A DNA stretch of 59,028 bases from CALSPH01 sp041690035 (GTDB lineage: Bacteria; Bacteroidota; Bacteroidia; NS11-12g; UBA955): assembly GCA_041690035.1 (NCBI GenBank), contig JBDNFC010000047.1, positions 1-59,028 of the forward strand. The letters are read 5' to 3'. Numbering within the stretch: the stretch's first letter is position 1; every line of letters starts with the position of its first letter. Positions 36,541 to 44,744 of this stretch are shown piece after piece. Made by a program: the position numbers and the translations under genes. The notes beneath the pieces were generated by a model that searched no databases, was not told the origin of the DNA, and was given only the letters and a program-made list of their open reading frames with translations.

Positions 36541-36849
36541 AAATATTATTTATTTCAAATAACGCTTTAGCGTTTGCAATGCCAGTCAAAAATGCCATAA
36601 AGAAAAGTGAGATAACAAGATTTTAATTCACGAGAATAGTAGTTCTAATTTAAGAATGAGAATTGCGAACGCGCTTGTGTTTGAATTAGTTTTGGCTGTA
36701 ATTAGAATCTTCGATGGGTAAGCTGGATTTATTAAGAAAAAAGAATAAAATTTTCGTAACCTTAGGCAAGATTTTCTAAAGTGTTGTTGAAAAAAAATTT
36801 GTGAAAGAAGGGTTTAAGTTTATGAAAACCTGTTTTGAATATATGAAAC
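36541..36849. other. Convergent intergenic region with repeat copy B
   Basis: No gene is supported in these 309 bases. It holds a small hairpin AACGC-TTTA-GCGTT at 36561-36574 just past the upstream stop codon, and the second, diverged copy of the dispersed repeat at 36653-36716. Confidence 0.6.
36653..36716. repeat. Dispersed intergenic repeat, copy B
   Basis: Ungapped partner of 302-365 (47 of 64 bases identical by hand count). Like copy A it lies between two convergent genes. Confidence 0.45.
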
Positions 36850-38211
36850 CTATTTTAGCAAAAATTCTTTATTAATCAGCTTATAGTGGCTGCTATCCCA
36901 ATTAAAATAATGTTTGTTCATCTTTTCTATTGCTATTGGTGGCCCATAAGCAGGTATAAAACCATTGGTATATAGTGCTAAAGTATCTACCACAGTAATT
37001 GTACTAGATTTTTTATTAATAATGGTTGATAACAATATCGATTCATGTCCCAATGCCCATGAAGAAAGGAGTACATCTGAAACAATTTGAGACTTTTTTA
37101 TTGCAATTTTTGTTGCTACGGCTTGAAGAGTATTGATGTTTTTAGCTAAGGTTTCTCTGCGATTTTTATACAAAACACTGGTTTTAGAAATGGTATTTAA
37201 ACTTAAAAACAATGCAATGGGTATCGCAAGGGTAGTTATAATTTTTTGTGGGAAATCATTATAAAAATAAGCAAGAGGCAATAAAACTGCCATGTTTAAT
37301 ACTAAAAAATTTCGCTGTAACATAATATGTGCATCACCGGCTGAATTGCTAATTGCCAGAATAATATATACTGCTATACATCCACATAAATATCCCCAAA
37401 ACATTTTTTTATTCCTCATTTTTCTAAAATAAATCAATAAAAAAATAAAAATAATGGCCATCAATTTATAAAAATTCCATGCATTACCTAACATATATTC
37501 ATGCATAAATGATTGCTTAAAATTTGCCAAATCAAGCAAATTATTATACTGGTTAATTTCGTGGTTAGGTATTAAAAATAAAAACGATTTCATAGCATAA
37601 AGTATCAAAAGTGAAAGTGAAAATTGCCATAAAATCCTTTTGGTAGCCAAAAAATGAATAAAGATAAAAACCATCATTAATAATAAAAATATTGGATGAC
37701 TAAATATTCCCAAAATAAGAATTATAAAATAAGAAAGCCATTGATTGGCTCGGTTTTTAAAAGTAAAATTTACTACAGCTGCTGCTAAAAAAGCCATGCT
37801 TAAAGCAAGCATGGTTTCAAAAACTAAACCAAAGAACAAATGATGAGTGCCAAGCAGTGAGCATAATAAAAAAACTATGGCTAATGGTTTATTTTTCAAT
37901 GTATTTTTAATTAATAAAAAAGTAAAAAAATAGACGAGTCCATAACCAAGGCTAAAAATATAAACTAACACCTCTAACCCAAAACCCAGTTTTAATAGCA
38001 AAAATGCTGGCAATTGAGCTATTATGGCGGTATACCTATTATAGGAAATGGCAAAATTTTCAGTTTGGATAAAATTAAAAAAACTAAAGGCACTGTCTAA
38101 ATATAAAACCCTATCAAGGGCAAATATAAGTGAACATGCTAATAAACAGCAGGCCAATAAATCATAGATGTCATACCTTTTTGTATAAGCATTTATAGAA
38201 GACATTTCCAT
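36850..38211 (-). CDS. Multi-pass membrane protein, glycosyltransferase C (GT-C)-like
   Basis: A protein of 453 residues with about 11 transmembrane helices and a C-terminal soluble tail of about 110 residues. An acidic pair lies in the first outer loop (LDRVLYLDSAFSFF), as in GT-C enzymes that use polyprenyl-phosphate sugars, but no family signature is certain. The start is set by the promoter box at 38227-38234, which excludes a TTG at 38229; ATG 38211 or 38205 follows. It is alone on the minus strand, a few kilobases from a UDP-xylose synthase-like gene and a second membrane protein, so an envelope polysaccharide role is a guess. Confidence 0.65.
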   Translation of the reverse strand: MEMSSINAYTKRYDIYDLLACCLLACSLIFALDRVLYLDSAFSFFNFIQTENFAISYNRYTAIIAQLPAFLLLKLGFGLEVLVYIFSLGYGLVYFFTFLLIKNTLKNKPLAIVFLLCSLLGTHHLFFGLVFETMLALSMAFLAAAVVNFTFKNRANQWLSYFIILILGIFSHPIFLLLMMVFIFIHFLATKRILWQFSLSLLILYAMKSFLFLIPNHEINQYNNLLDLANFKQSFMHEYMLGNAWNFYKLMAIIFIFLLIYFRKMRNKKMFWGYLCGCIAVYIILAISNSAGDAHIMLQRNFLVLNMAVLLPLAYFYNDFPQKIITTLAIPIALFLSLNTISKTSVLYKNRRETLAKNINTLQAVATKIAIKKSQIVSDVLLSSWALGHESILLSTIINKKSSTITVVDTLALYTNGFIPAYGPPIAIEKMNKHYFNWDSSHYKLINKEFLLK

Positions 38212-38226
38212 TATTTTAAGAAATGG

Positions 38227-38234
38227 CAAAGGTA
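38227..38234 (-). promoter_or_regulatory. TAnnTTTG promoter of the GT-C-like gene
   Basis: Minus-strand TACCTTTG ends 15 bases before ATG 38211 and covers the alternative TTG start, so it decides the start. Confidence 0.55.
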
Positions 38235-38271
38235 AACTAAAGTTGTTTGATTATAAGTAAATCAAATTGGT

Positions 38272-38715
38272 TTAAAGTGGCATTTGTACTTCCCAGCTTT
38301 TATCTGCCAAAAGTTTTACGGCACATCTAAAATTGTCATAAGGAATTTTTCCCCATTCTATTGGAGATATTAGTGATAGAATAGTTTTAGCATTTTTTTC
38401 ATAAAGGTAATAAATTGTGCCTATAACAGGTTCAAAATTTAAGTCTGCTCTATAAATCTCATCACTCACTTTTACCCTTTCTTCTATTTCTCTTGCCTGC
38501 AACATTAATAGCTCTGCTTGCTGTTTCAAAATATTAATTTGTTGGTCAGCCTGATACCTCATTGTTTCCAATGCATTGGCTTTGGTCAGTCTTTTGTCTA
38601 TAGGTTTTATTTGAGGCGAGCTAATCGATAGCGGATAAGGTGAAAAAGCATCTGGCCCCTGATATAGCGCTTCTAAAGCACTGTTTTTTATTTGCTTTTC
38701 TTCTTCTTCCGTCAT
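38272..38715 (-). CDS. DUF2452 domain protein
   Basis: The 147-residue cytoplasmic protein begins with an acidic segment, then GPDAFSPYPLSISSP and a basic helix KPIDKRLTKANALETMRYQ, then a coiled-coil stretch (about 50-90, LKQQAELLMLQAREIEE) and a small domain with YYLYEKNAKTILSLISP. This order is that of DUF2452, a conserved family with no known function. Short in other words: conserved, soluble, unknown. No promoter box seen. Confidence 0.8.
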   Translation of the reverse strand: MTEEEEKQIKNSALEALYQGPDAFSPYPLSISSPQIKPIDKRLTKANALETMRYQADQQINILKQQAELLMLQAREIEERVKVSDEIYRADLNFEPVIGTIYYLYEKNAKTILSLISPIEWGKIPYDNFRCAVKLLADKSWEVQMPL

Positions 38716-38776
38716 TTGTGATTTTTATAAATAGTAAAAAATAGAACAATAACATAGCATATTTGTTTATTTATTT

Positions 38777-39379
38777 ATGTTTAAAAGAATAAAAACCATC
38801 GGATATTTTATAGGATCAGTTTTGCCAATTATTTTATTTTCGTGCACAAATAAAAAAGCATCCTCTGGCAATCAATCAAGCGCTGCGGCTACCAGCAATA
38901 ATTTGCCTATAAATTTATATGACATAAAAATTCCAGCACTTGTAGGAGATAGCATAATTGATATGGCACAATTTAAAGGGAAAAAAATACTTTTTGTTAA
39001 TGTAGCATCAAAATGCGGCTATACTTCTCAATACTCAGATTTAGAAAAGTTAAATCAGACATACAAAAATAAATTGGTAATTATTGGTTGCCCTTGCAAT
39101 CAATTTATGGGACAGGAGCCAGGAAACGCAACAGAGATAGCACAATTTTGCAGTAGCACCTATCAAGTTACCTTTAGAATGACAGAAAAACTAAATGTTT
39201 TAGGAAAAAACCAACATCCGTTATATCAATTCTTAACACAAAAAAGTAACAACAAAATAGATGATTTCACTGTAACTTGGAATTTTAACAAGTTTTTAAT
39301 AGATGAAAATGGCAAATTGTTAAAATATTTTGGTTCTGGGGTTTCACCTATGAGTAATGATATAACTTCATTTTTGTAA
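38777..39379 (+). CDS. Glutathione/thioredoxin peroxidase, lipoprotein form
   Basis: The 200-residue protein is a GPx-fold peroxidase. The peroxidatic residue is C80 in NVASKCGYT (cysteine, not selenocysteine). Other tetrad members are visible: Gln in GQEPGN, Trp-Asn in VTWNFNKF. The usual GFPCNQF motif is GCPCNQF, giving Cys at 105 and 107; the second is in the position of the resolving Cys of thioredoxin-dependent GPx. An SPII signal (lipobox LFSC, C23) places it in the periplasm. Bacterial members usually use thioredoxin. Ends in a strong two-way terminator. Confidence 0.9.
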   Translation: MFKRIKTIGYFIGSVLPIILFSCTNKKASSGNQSSAAATSNNLPINLYDIKIPALVGDSIIDMAQFKGKKILFVNVASKCGYTSQYSDLEKLNQTYKNKLVIIGCPCNQFMGQEPGNATEIAQFCSSTYQVTFRMTEKLNVLGKNQHPLYQFLTQKSNNKIDDFTVTWNFNKFLIDENGKLLKYFGSGVSPMSNDITSFL

Positions 39380-39395
39380 AATGATTTCAACAAAT

Positions 39396-39424
39396 AAAAA
39401 AAGCTGCAATTTGCAGCTTTTTTT
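39396..39424. terminator. Bidirectional terminator between convergent genes
   Basis: A perfect 13-bp stem, seven A plus GCTGCA at 39396-39408 and TGCAGC plus seven T at 39412-39424, with a three-base loop. The A-run and T-run make it work in both directions: for the peroxidase gene on plus and the DUF2853 gene on minus. Confidence 0.9.
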
Positions 39425-39463
39425 ATTTTTAAGTATTTTTTAACAAACTGATTGATAAATCAA

Positions 39464-39802
39464 TTATGCATAAACGCTTTGTTTTTTATATTTTTCTACC
39501 AAAAGGTAATAAAATATTGCACGGTATTTATTTCTATTACTTCTGCCCAATTGCTCTACAATCACGTCAATTGAAGCATCTAATCCATCTTTTTCTGTAA
39601 GGCCTAATTTTTTTATTAAAAAATTGTTTTTAATAGTATCAATTTCTTTTTGATCCGACCCTGCTAAAGTAGCAGCATCTTTATTATATATAGATGGCCC
39701 TAAGCCTTTTGCCACTTTTGTTAATAAATCTTCATTAAAAGAGATATTTAATTTCTTGAACTCAGCTTTGTAGGTGTCCATACATTCCGTAAATGTTGCC
39801 AT
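39464..39802 (-). CDS. DUF2853 family protein
   Basis: The 112-residue protein is all-helical and cytoplasmic. It matches DUF2853 by LGPSIYNKDAATLAGSDQKEIDTI, NFLIKKLGL and SNRNKYRAIFYYLL near the C-terminus. Structures of the family exist but the function is not known. Its own promoter (39832) and the shared terminator (39396) make it monocistronic. Confidence 0.85.
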   Translation of the reverse strand: MATFTECMDTYKAEFKKLNISFNEDLLTKVAKGLGPSIYNKDAATLAGSDQKEIDTIKNNFLIKKLGLTEKDGLDASIDVIVEQLGRSNRNKYRAIFYYLLVEKYKKQSVYA

Positions 39803-39831
39803 AATTTTTATTCTGTTTTTAAATCGAAAGG

Positions 39832-39839
39832 CAAATGTA
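39832..39839 (-). promoter_or_regulatory. TAnnTTTG promoter of the DUF2853 gene
   Basis: Minus-strand TACATTTG ends 29 bases before the ATG at 39802. Confidence 0.5.
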
Positions 39840-39888
39840 ACTATTTACATTTAAAATATAAATGATTTAAACATTAAATTTTGTTGAC

Positions 39889-40860
39889 TTAAAATTTTCG
39901 GGCATATTTATCCTCATATAGACGCTCCTCAGGTAAAGATTTAAAATATTGATATGTTATATCTAGGCCTTGCTTTCTATCTATTTTTGGACACCAATTA
40001 ATGATATTTTTTGCAAGCGAAATATCAGGTTGTCTCTGTTTTGGATCATCAATAGGTAATGGCTTGTAAACCACTTTTTGTTTTGTGCCCGTTAGTTTCA
40101 CAATCTCCTCAGCAAATTGTGCAATTGTAATTTCATCTGGATTTCCAAGGTTTACTGGTTGCGAATAATCGCTCATCAAAAGTTTAAATATTCCGTCTAT
40201 GAGATCATCCACAAAACAAAAAGATCTTGTTTGACTACCATCACCAAAAACTGTTAAATCTTCACCCCGCAGTGCCTGACCAATAAATGCAGGTAGGACC
40301 CTCCCATCATTTAACCTCATTTTTGGTCCGTAGGTATTAAATATTCGTGCAATTCTTGTTTCTAAACCATGATAAGTATGGTATGCCATGGTAATAGCTT
40401 CTTGAAAACGCTTAGCTTCATCATAAACCCCCCTTGGCCCCACAGGATTTACATTGCCCCAATATTCTTCTGTTTGAGGATGAACTAATGGATCTCCATA
40501 GACTTCGCTTGTGCTTGCAATTAATATTCTTGCTTTTTTATTTTTTGCCAATCCCAATAAATTATGTATCCCTAAACTACCCACTTTTAATGTTTGAATA
40601 GGTATTTTTAAATAATCTATTGGGCTTGCAGGGCTTGCAAAATGTAAAATATAATCTAAATTACCCGGAACATGCACAAATTTGGAAACATCGTGATGAT
40701 AAAAATCAAAATTAGGCAAGGCAAATAAATGCTCTATATTTCTGATATCGCCTGTGATTAAATTATCCATTGCCACCACATAAAAATTTTCTTTTACAAA
40801 CCTATCGCAAAGATGTGAGCCCAAAAAACCAGCTGCTCCCGTTATTAGCACTTTTTTCAT
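39889..40860 (-). CDS. UDP-glucuronate decarboxylase (UDP-xylose synthase)-like SDR
   Basis: The 323-residue protein is an extended SDR: GAAGFLGSHLCDRF for NAD, YxxxK in GVYDEAKRFQEA, and the family's ASPASPIDYLKIP, STSEVYGDP, TRIARIFNTYGPKMR, GSQTRSFCFVDDLI and VNLGNPDEITI. This combination is that of UXS, which makes UDP-xylose from UDP-glucuronate. It would feed envelope or exopolysaccharide synthesis; no UDP-glucose dehydrogenase is in the window. The membrane-protein gene at 40878-41882 lies upstream, 17 bases away, but a separate promoter box almost touches this ATG. Confidence 0.92.
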   Translation of the reverse strand: MKKVLITGAAGFLGSHLCDRFVKENFYVVAMDNLITGDIRNIEHLFALPNFDFYHHDVSKFVHVPGNLDYILHFASPASPIDYLKIPIQTLKVGSLGIHNLLGLAKNKKARILIASTSEVYGDPLVHPQTEEYWGNVNPVGPRGVYDEAKRFQEAITMAYHTYHGLETRIARIFNTYGPKMRLNDGRVLPAFIGQALRGEDLTVFGDGSQTRSFCFVDDLIDGIFKLLMSDYSQPVNLGNPDEITIAQFAEEIVKLTGTKQKVVYKPLPIDDPKQRQPDISLAKNIINWCPKIDRKQGLDITYQYFKSLPEERLYEDKYARKF

Positions 40861-40865
40861 GCTTG

Positions 40866-40873
40866 CAAATATA
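40866..40873 (-). promoter_or_regulatory. TAnnTTTG promoter of the UXS-like gene, nearly leaderless
   Basis: Minus-strand TATATTTG ends five bases before the ATG at 40860. It falls in the 17-base gap after the stop of the upstream gene at 40878. Confidence 0.5.
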
Positions 40874-40877
40874 AAGG

Positions 40878-41882
40878 CTAAATGCTTTGGTTAAAAATTA
40901 AAAAACGCGCTTGAAGCGCAGTAAATGCTTTTGCTAATAAAAAAGCCCATAAGGGAGCAGCAAATGAAAACATTCTTGCTGCCTCACCACTTAAAAAAGC
41001 ATGGAAAAAAAATATAAGCAATAACCATAACAATGCATTAGGAATGCTTTTTCTAATTTCTATTTTACTTATTGCCCAAATAATCGCAAAGGTAAAAATC
41101 CCTAATACGCTAAATAATTCTCCTAATCCCCTAACTGAAGCAAGTTTCTTAAAGGTATAAACAATATCATTAAAATGTCCGCCATATTCTTGAATACTGC
41201 CTAATGCACTATAGTGTATTGATAAATCTATGATGTATCTAAAACCAAATACCAAGGCACCGCTTGCGAGCCAAAAAGGAATTTGCCTCCATTTATGCGC
41301 TCCAAAGAAAAATAGTAAAGGTGCTAAAAAAAGAAAAGATTCTTTTGCCCAAGGACCAATAAATATGCATAATAAAGTAATTTTCCAATTTTTACTTGTA
41401 ATGGCAAAACATGTTAAAATTACAATTAGCAAGTATAAACTATCTGTCAGCGGCAAGGCTGCCATATAATTATACCACCTACCCGAAAAAAGCGCGACAC
41501 AAGTTATTAAAGCAATATAGTTATTAATATTAAAGCGTTGCAACCATTGGTATAATAACAACATTGCCAAAGACATAATGCTAACATTTATAATCATGAA
41601 CGCTAATTTTAAAGGCCAATCTTTATCAGCACGATGTGGCCATAATTTTTTATAAACCAATGATATAGGAAAACTAACAGCCTTAGCTAAAATTGGCACA
41701 ATAACCCTGTAGCGGTGAGTAACTGTGGCAGATTTAAAATCGCCATTAGCCACATTTATATATGCCCTACAATCTATAGTTGTGTGCTCAAAATTGTAAT
41801 GAACATAAGTGTTATATGAACTTCCGATTAAAAAAGCAGCAAAAAATGTATATATAAGAAATTGATTATTAGCTATTTTCAT
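40878..41882 (-). CDS. Multi-pass membrane protein of unknown function
   Basis: The 334-residue protein has a signal-like first helix (IYTFFAAFLIGSSY) and about eight to nine more transmembrane helices separated by short loops; the first outer loop is the longest, about 40 residues (residues 22-60, with CRAYINVANGDFKSATVTHRYR). This layout (charged first loop, HRY motif) is like small GT-C-type or DUF2029-like membrane glycosyltransferases, but no family can be assigned. Neighbour of UXS-like gene, so a polysaccharide role is plausible. Confidence 0.6.
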   Translation of the reverse strand: MKIANNQFLIYTFFAAFLIGSSYNTYVHYNFEHTTIDCRAYINVANGDFKSATVTHRYRVIVPILAKAVSFPISLVYKKLWPHRADKDWPLKLAFMIINVSIMSLAMLLLYQWLQRFNINNYIALITCVALFSGRWYNYMAALPLTDSLYLLIVILTCFAITSKNWKITLLCIFIGPWAKESFLFLAPLLFFFGAHKWRQIPFWLASGALVFGFRYIIDLSIHYSALGSIQEYGGHFNDIVYTFKKLASVRGLGELFSVLGIFTFAIIWAISKIEIRKSIPNALLWLLLIFFFHAFLSGEAARMFSFAAPLWAFLLAKAFTALQARFLIFNQSI

Positions 41883-41989
41883 TTTATTAGATTAATATGA
41901 CAATTTAAAAATACTTTTTTTAGCTTTCATACGTCTTATTAGAAAGAATTATCATTTTTGATAGTTTTTTCATTGTTTAAATTTGGTTT

Positions 41990-42025
41990 ACGGTACTGCA
42001 TTTTTTTTTAAACTTGCGGTACCGT
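41990..42025. terminator. Hairpin past the biotin carboxylase gene
   Basis: ACGGTACTGCA at 41990-42000 pairs with TGCGGTACCGT at 42015-42025 with one G-T pair. It directly follows the accC stop on the minus strand. Read on plus it is followed by seven T; read on minus, the direction that would serve accC, the tail is AAACC, so it may act as an mRNA 3'-stabiliser rather than a classical terminator. Confidence 0.55.
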
Positions 42026-42029
42026 TTTT

Positions 42030-43529
42030 TTATTTAGTTTTTCTAGAAAGATACCATTGATCAAAATCAATATTTGTTGGCAAATTTATATTATTTAAAG
42101 GTTGTGCTGCGCTTACCTCTTTGAATGCTAGCAAAGCTGCTGCGGCTATTGCTTTGCTTTCATTTTCATTGAGCAGCTCTAAAGTATCGGTCTTGAAATT
42201 TTTATTAATAAATCCAGTATCAAAATCTCCACTAATGAAATCTTCATTATTCATCACGAAAGTGCCAAAACCAAGTGTTGTTGTTACCCCATTTATTTCA
42301 TACTCACTTATAGCGCGCTTCATATTGGCAATTGCTATGTTTCTGGTTTCACCAAAAACAATTAATTTAGCAATCATATTGTCGTAATATATAGGTATTT
42401 CACTTCCTTCCTCTACACAATCATCCACCCTAATATTTCTGCCTTTTGGTGTTCTATATCGCTCCAATTTACCAATATCTGGCAAAAAATTATTATAAGG
42501 ATCCTCTGCACAAATTCTTAATTCTATAGCATGTCCATTTATTTTAAGATCATTTTGTGTAAAAGGCAGTTTTTGTCCAAAAGCCACTTGTATTTGAGTT
42601 TTTACCAAATCTATGCCTGTAATCATTTCAGTTACAGGATGTTCTACTTGCAACCGGGTATTCATTTCTAAAAAATAAAAATGATGATTAGCATCAAGCA
42701 AAAATTCTACTGTTCCTGCACCGCTATAGTTGCATGCCTTAGCTACTAGCACAGCTGCAGCGCCCATTTTTTCTCTCAACAAATCTGTTAGAACTGCACT
42801 TGGGGCTTCTTCCACCAATTTTTGGTGCCTGCGCTGTATACTACATTCGCGTTCAAATAAATAAGTTACATTGCCATAATTATCAGCCATAATTTGTATT
42901 TCAATGTGTCTTGGCTTAGTTACAAACTTTTCTATAAAAACTGCTTCGTCACCAAAACTTGCGAGAGCTTCACTTCTAGCCATTTTTAAACCAGCATCAA
43001 ACTCCTCAATTTTTTCTACTAATCGCATGCCTTTTCCACCGCCACCTGCAGAAGCTTTAATAAGTATAGGAAAGCCTATTTCTTTGGCTACTTTTTTGGC
43101 CTCTTCTACATCTGATATAGCATGATTTACACCAGGAACCATAGGCACATCAAAATGAGAGACAGCCGCCTTTGCGGCAAGTTTACTGCCCATTATACGC
43201 ATGCTTTCTGCAGAAGGCCCAATTAGCACAATATTATTTTCTTTTAATTTTTGTGCAAAAACAGCATTTTCACTTAAAAATCCATATCCAGGATGCACAG
43301 CTTCAGCTTTAGTTTGCTTGCAAATTTCTATAATCTTGTCCATTTGCAAATAAGATGCTGCAGAAGGTGGTTCGCCAACACAGTATGCTTCATCTGCCAT
43401 TCTAGTATGCAGTGCAAGCCTATCTGCGGTAGAATAAATTGCCACCGTTTTTATGCCCATTTCTTTACAGGTTCTTATTACCCTAATGGCAATTTCTCCC
43501 CTATTTGCAATTAATATTTTTGCAAACAT
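42030..43529 (-). CDS. accC: Biotin carboxylase subunit (acetyl-/acyl-CoA carboxylase)
   Basis: The 499-residue ATP-grasp enzyme carboxylates biotin on a carrier protein. Motifs: FAKILIANRGEIAIRVIRT at the start, HPGYGFLSENA, the glycine-rich loop ASAGGGGKGMR, FLEMNTRLQVEHPVTE (catalytic Glu, Asn, Arg), and AELRICAEDP-like ELRICAEDP. A C-terminal extension of about 45 residues beyond the E. coli AccC length (449) is present, as in acyl/propionyl-CoA carboxylase alpha subunits of Bacteroidota. No accB or carboxyltransferase is adjacent, so acetyl- versus propionyl-CoA use cannot be decided. Start ATG directly abuts the stop of the upstream gene. Confidence 0.9.
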   Translation of the reverse strand: MFAKILIANRGEIAIRVIRTCKEMGIKTVAIYSTADRLALHTRMADEAYCVGEPPSAASYLQMDKIIEICKQTKAEAVHPGYGFLSENAVFAQKLKENNIVLIGPSAESMRIMGSKLAAKAAVSHFDVPMVPGVNHAISDVEEAKKVAKEIGFPILIKASAGGGGKGMRLVEKIEEFDAGLKMARSEALASFGDEAVFIEKFVTKPRHIEIQIMADNYGNVTYLFERECSIQRRHQKLVEEAPSAVLTDLLREKMGAAAVLVAKACNYSGAGTVEFLLDANHHFYFLEMNTRLQVEHPVTEMITGIDLVKTQIQVAFGQKLPFTQNDLKINGHAIELRICAEDPYNNFLPDIGKLERYRTPKGRNIRVDDCVEEGSEIPIYYDNMIAKLIVFGETRNIAIANMKRAISEYEINGVTTTLGFGTFVMNNEDFISGDFDTGFINKNFKTDTLELLNENESKAIAAAALLAFKEVSAAQPLNNINLPTNIDFDQWYLSRKTK

Positions 43530-44000
43530 TTATTGTGCGCGTTTTTCGGGTTTATTAATCATGGGTAGTTTTATAAAAACTTCTTCTGCGGCATTTGCAC
43601 CTCCCATTCCCCAAAAACCACCATCAACGCTAGCTACCAATGCTGCAATATTAAGCAAGCTTTTATAATAAAGTATCGCAAACTGATAATCTAATTTTGG
43701 CAAAATATCATTTAGTTTTGCCAATTGCCCACTTAGGTAATCACCGCGTTCCTTTGTATTACTTTGTAACGATAACATCAAGTCTGCAAGCAGCTCTTGG
43801 TTATCATTATGATCTAAAATTTTGTAAATTTCTCTTAAATCTTCGTGTTTTGAGGAAAAAGTCTTAATGTGAATCAGTGCAGCTGCCCTTTTAATTTCTT
43901 CACTTGAGAATTCTCCGTCAGCACCCGCAATTAAGGCTGCTACTAAATTTGGCCCTGATACCAAAAGTGCTTTTTCTTCATTTGTCAATTGAGTTAACAT
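43530..44000 (-). CDS. TerB-like all-helical protein of unknown function
   Basis: The 156-residue protein is helical and soluble. The segment VAALIAGADGEFSSEEIKRAA (about 20-40) has the acidic D-G-E-F-S-x-E-E pattern of TerB-type domains, and a second similar place is AALVASVDGGFWG near the C-terminus, so the fold may be a pair of helical halves. TerB-like proteins bind metal ions and are linked to tellurite resistance in other bacteria; no ter genes are near. The stop and the accC start touch without a gap, suggesting translational coupling. Confidence 0.6.
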   Translation of the reverse strand: MLTQLTNEEKALLVSGPNLVAALIAGADGEFSSEEIKRAAALIHIKTFSSKHEDLREIYKILDHNDNQELLADLMLSLQSNTKERGDYLSGQLAKLNDILPKLDYQFAILYYKSLLNIAALVASVDGGFWGMGGANAAEEVFIKLPMINKPEKRAQ

Positions 44001-44020
44001 GTTTTTTAATAATATATTTC

Positions 44021-44028
44021 TAACTTTG
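44021..44028 (+). promoter_or_regulatory. TAnnTTTG promoter of ccmB
   Basis: TAACTTTG ends 21 bases before the TTG start at 44050. Confidence 0.5.
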
Positions 44029-44049
44029 CGAAGTTAAATATTTTTTGTT

Positions 44050-44703
44050 TTGGTAAAAGAAATAATTTCAATAATTATAAAAGATGTGCAATTAGAGTGG
44101 CGCAACAAGTTCTCTTTGGTGGGTATTTTCATTCAAGTTTTGAGTGCTGTTTTTATTGTATATCTCGCTATACCTAGCCTAAATGATGCTACTCAGAACA
44201 GTTTGTTTTGGATTATTATTGTGTTTTCTTCATTAAATCCGCTTGCAAAAAGTTTTTTAGGCGATACTTTTCAAACAAATAATTATTATAAACAGCTTAT
44301 TAGACCTGAAATTAATATGCGTGCAAAATTAATTTATAACCTTTTACTCATTAATTTCATAATTTTTTTAGTTTGGGGCACATTCAATTTACTAATTGGG
44401 AATGAAAACGGCAATAAAGTCTATTATTTATTATCATTATTATTAGCAGGAAGTGCAATTTCGGCATCGTTTACGCTAATGAGCGCAATGGCAAATAAAG
44501 TAAAAAACGGGTTTTTAGTATTACCCGTTATCAGCTTGCCTATTATTATACCTGTATTGCTAGTAGGCATAAAATCGTCAAAAAAAGCAATGGATGATTT
44601 TCCGCTTAATTTAATGTATAGTGAATGGCTATTGCAGCTAATGCTAGCTATTTTTTGTTATATCATGGCAGAGATTTTATACATTATATTAGAGGAAAAA
44701 TAG
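44050..44703 (+). CDS. ccmB: Heme exporter protein B (CcmB)
   Basis: CcmB is the membrane subunit of the CcmABC(D) heme-handling ABC complex of cytochrome c maturation. The 217-residue protein opens with IIKDVQLEWRNKFSLVG, the family signature, and has six transmembrane helices, with FSSLNPLAKSFLGDT in the second loop. The start is TTG at 44050; no ATG is available. ccmA and ccmC are not adjacent, a common separation in Bacteroidota. It is monocistronic and convergent with the Omp85 gene. Confidence 0.9.
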   Translation: MVKEIISIIIKDVQLEWRNKFSLVGIFIQVLSAVFIVYLAIPSLNDATQNSLFWIIIVFSSLNPLAKSFLGDTFQTNNYYKQLIRPEINMRAKLIYNLLLINFIIFLVWGTFNLLIGNENGNKVYYLLSLLLAGSAISASFTLMSAMANKVKNGFLVLPVISLPIIIPVLLVGIKSSKKAMDDFPLNLMYSEWLLQLMLAIFCYIMAEILYIILEEK

Positions 44704-44744
44704 CATTTTTAACTAAAATCAGTTATTCTGCTGCGGGAATTAGA

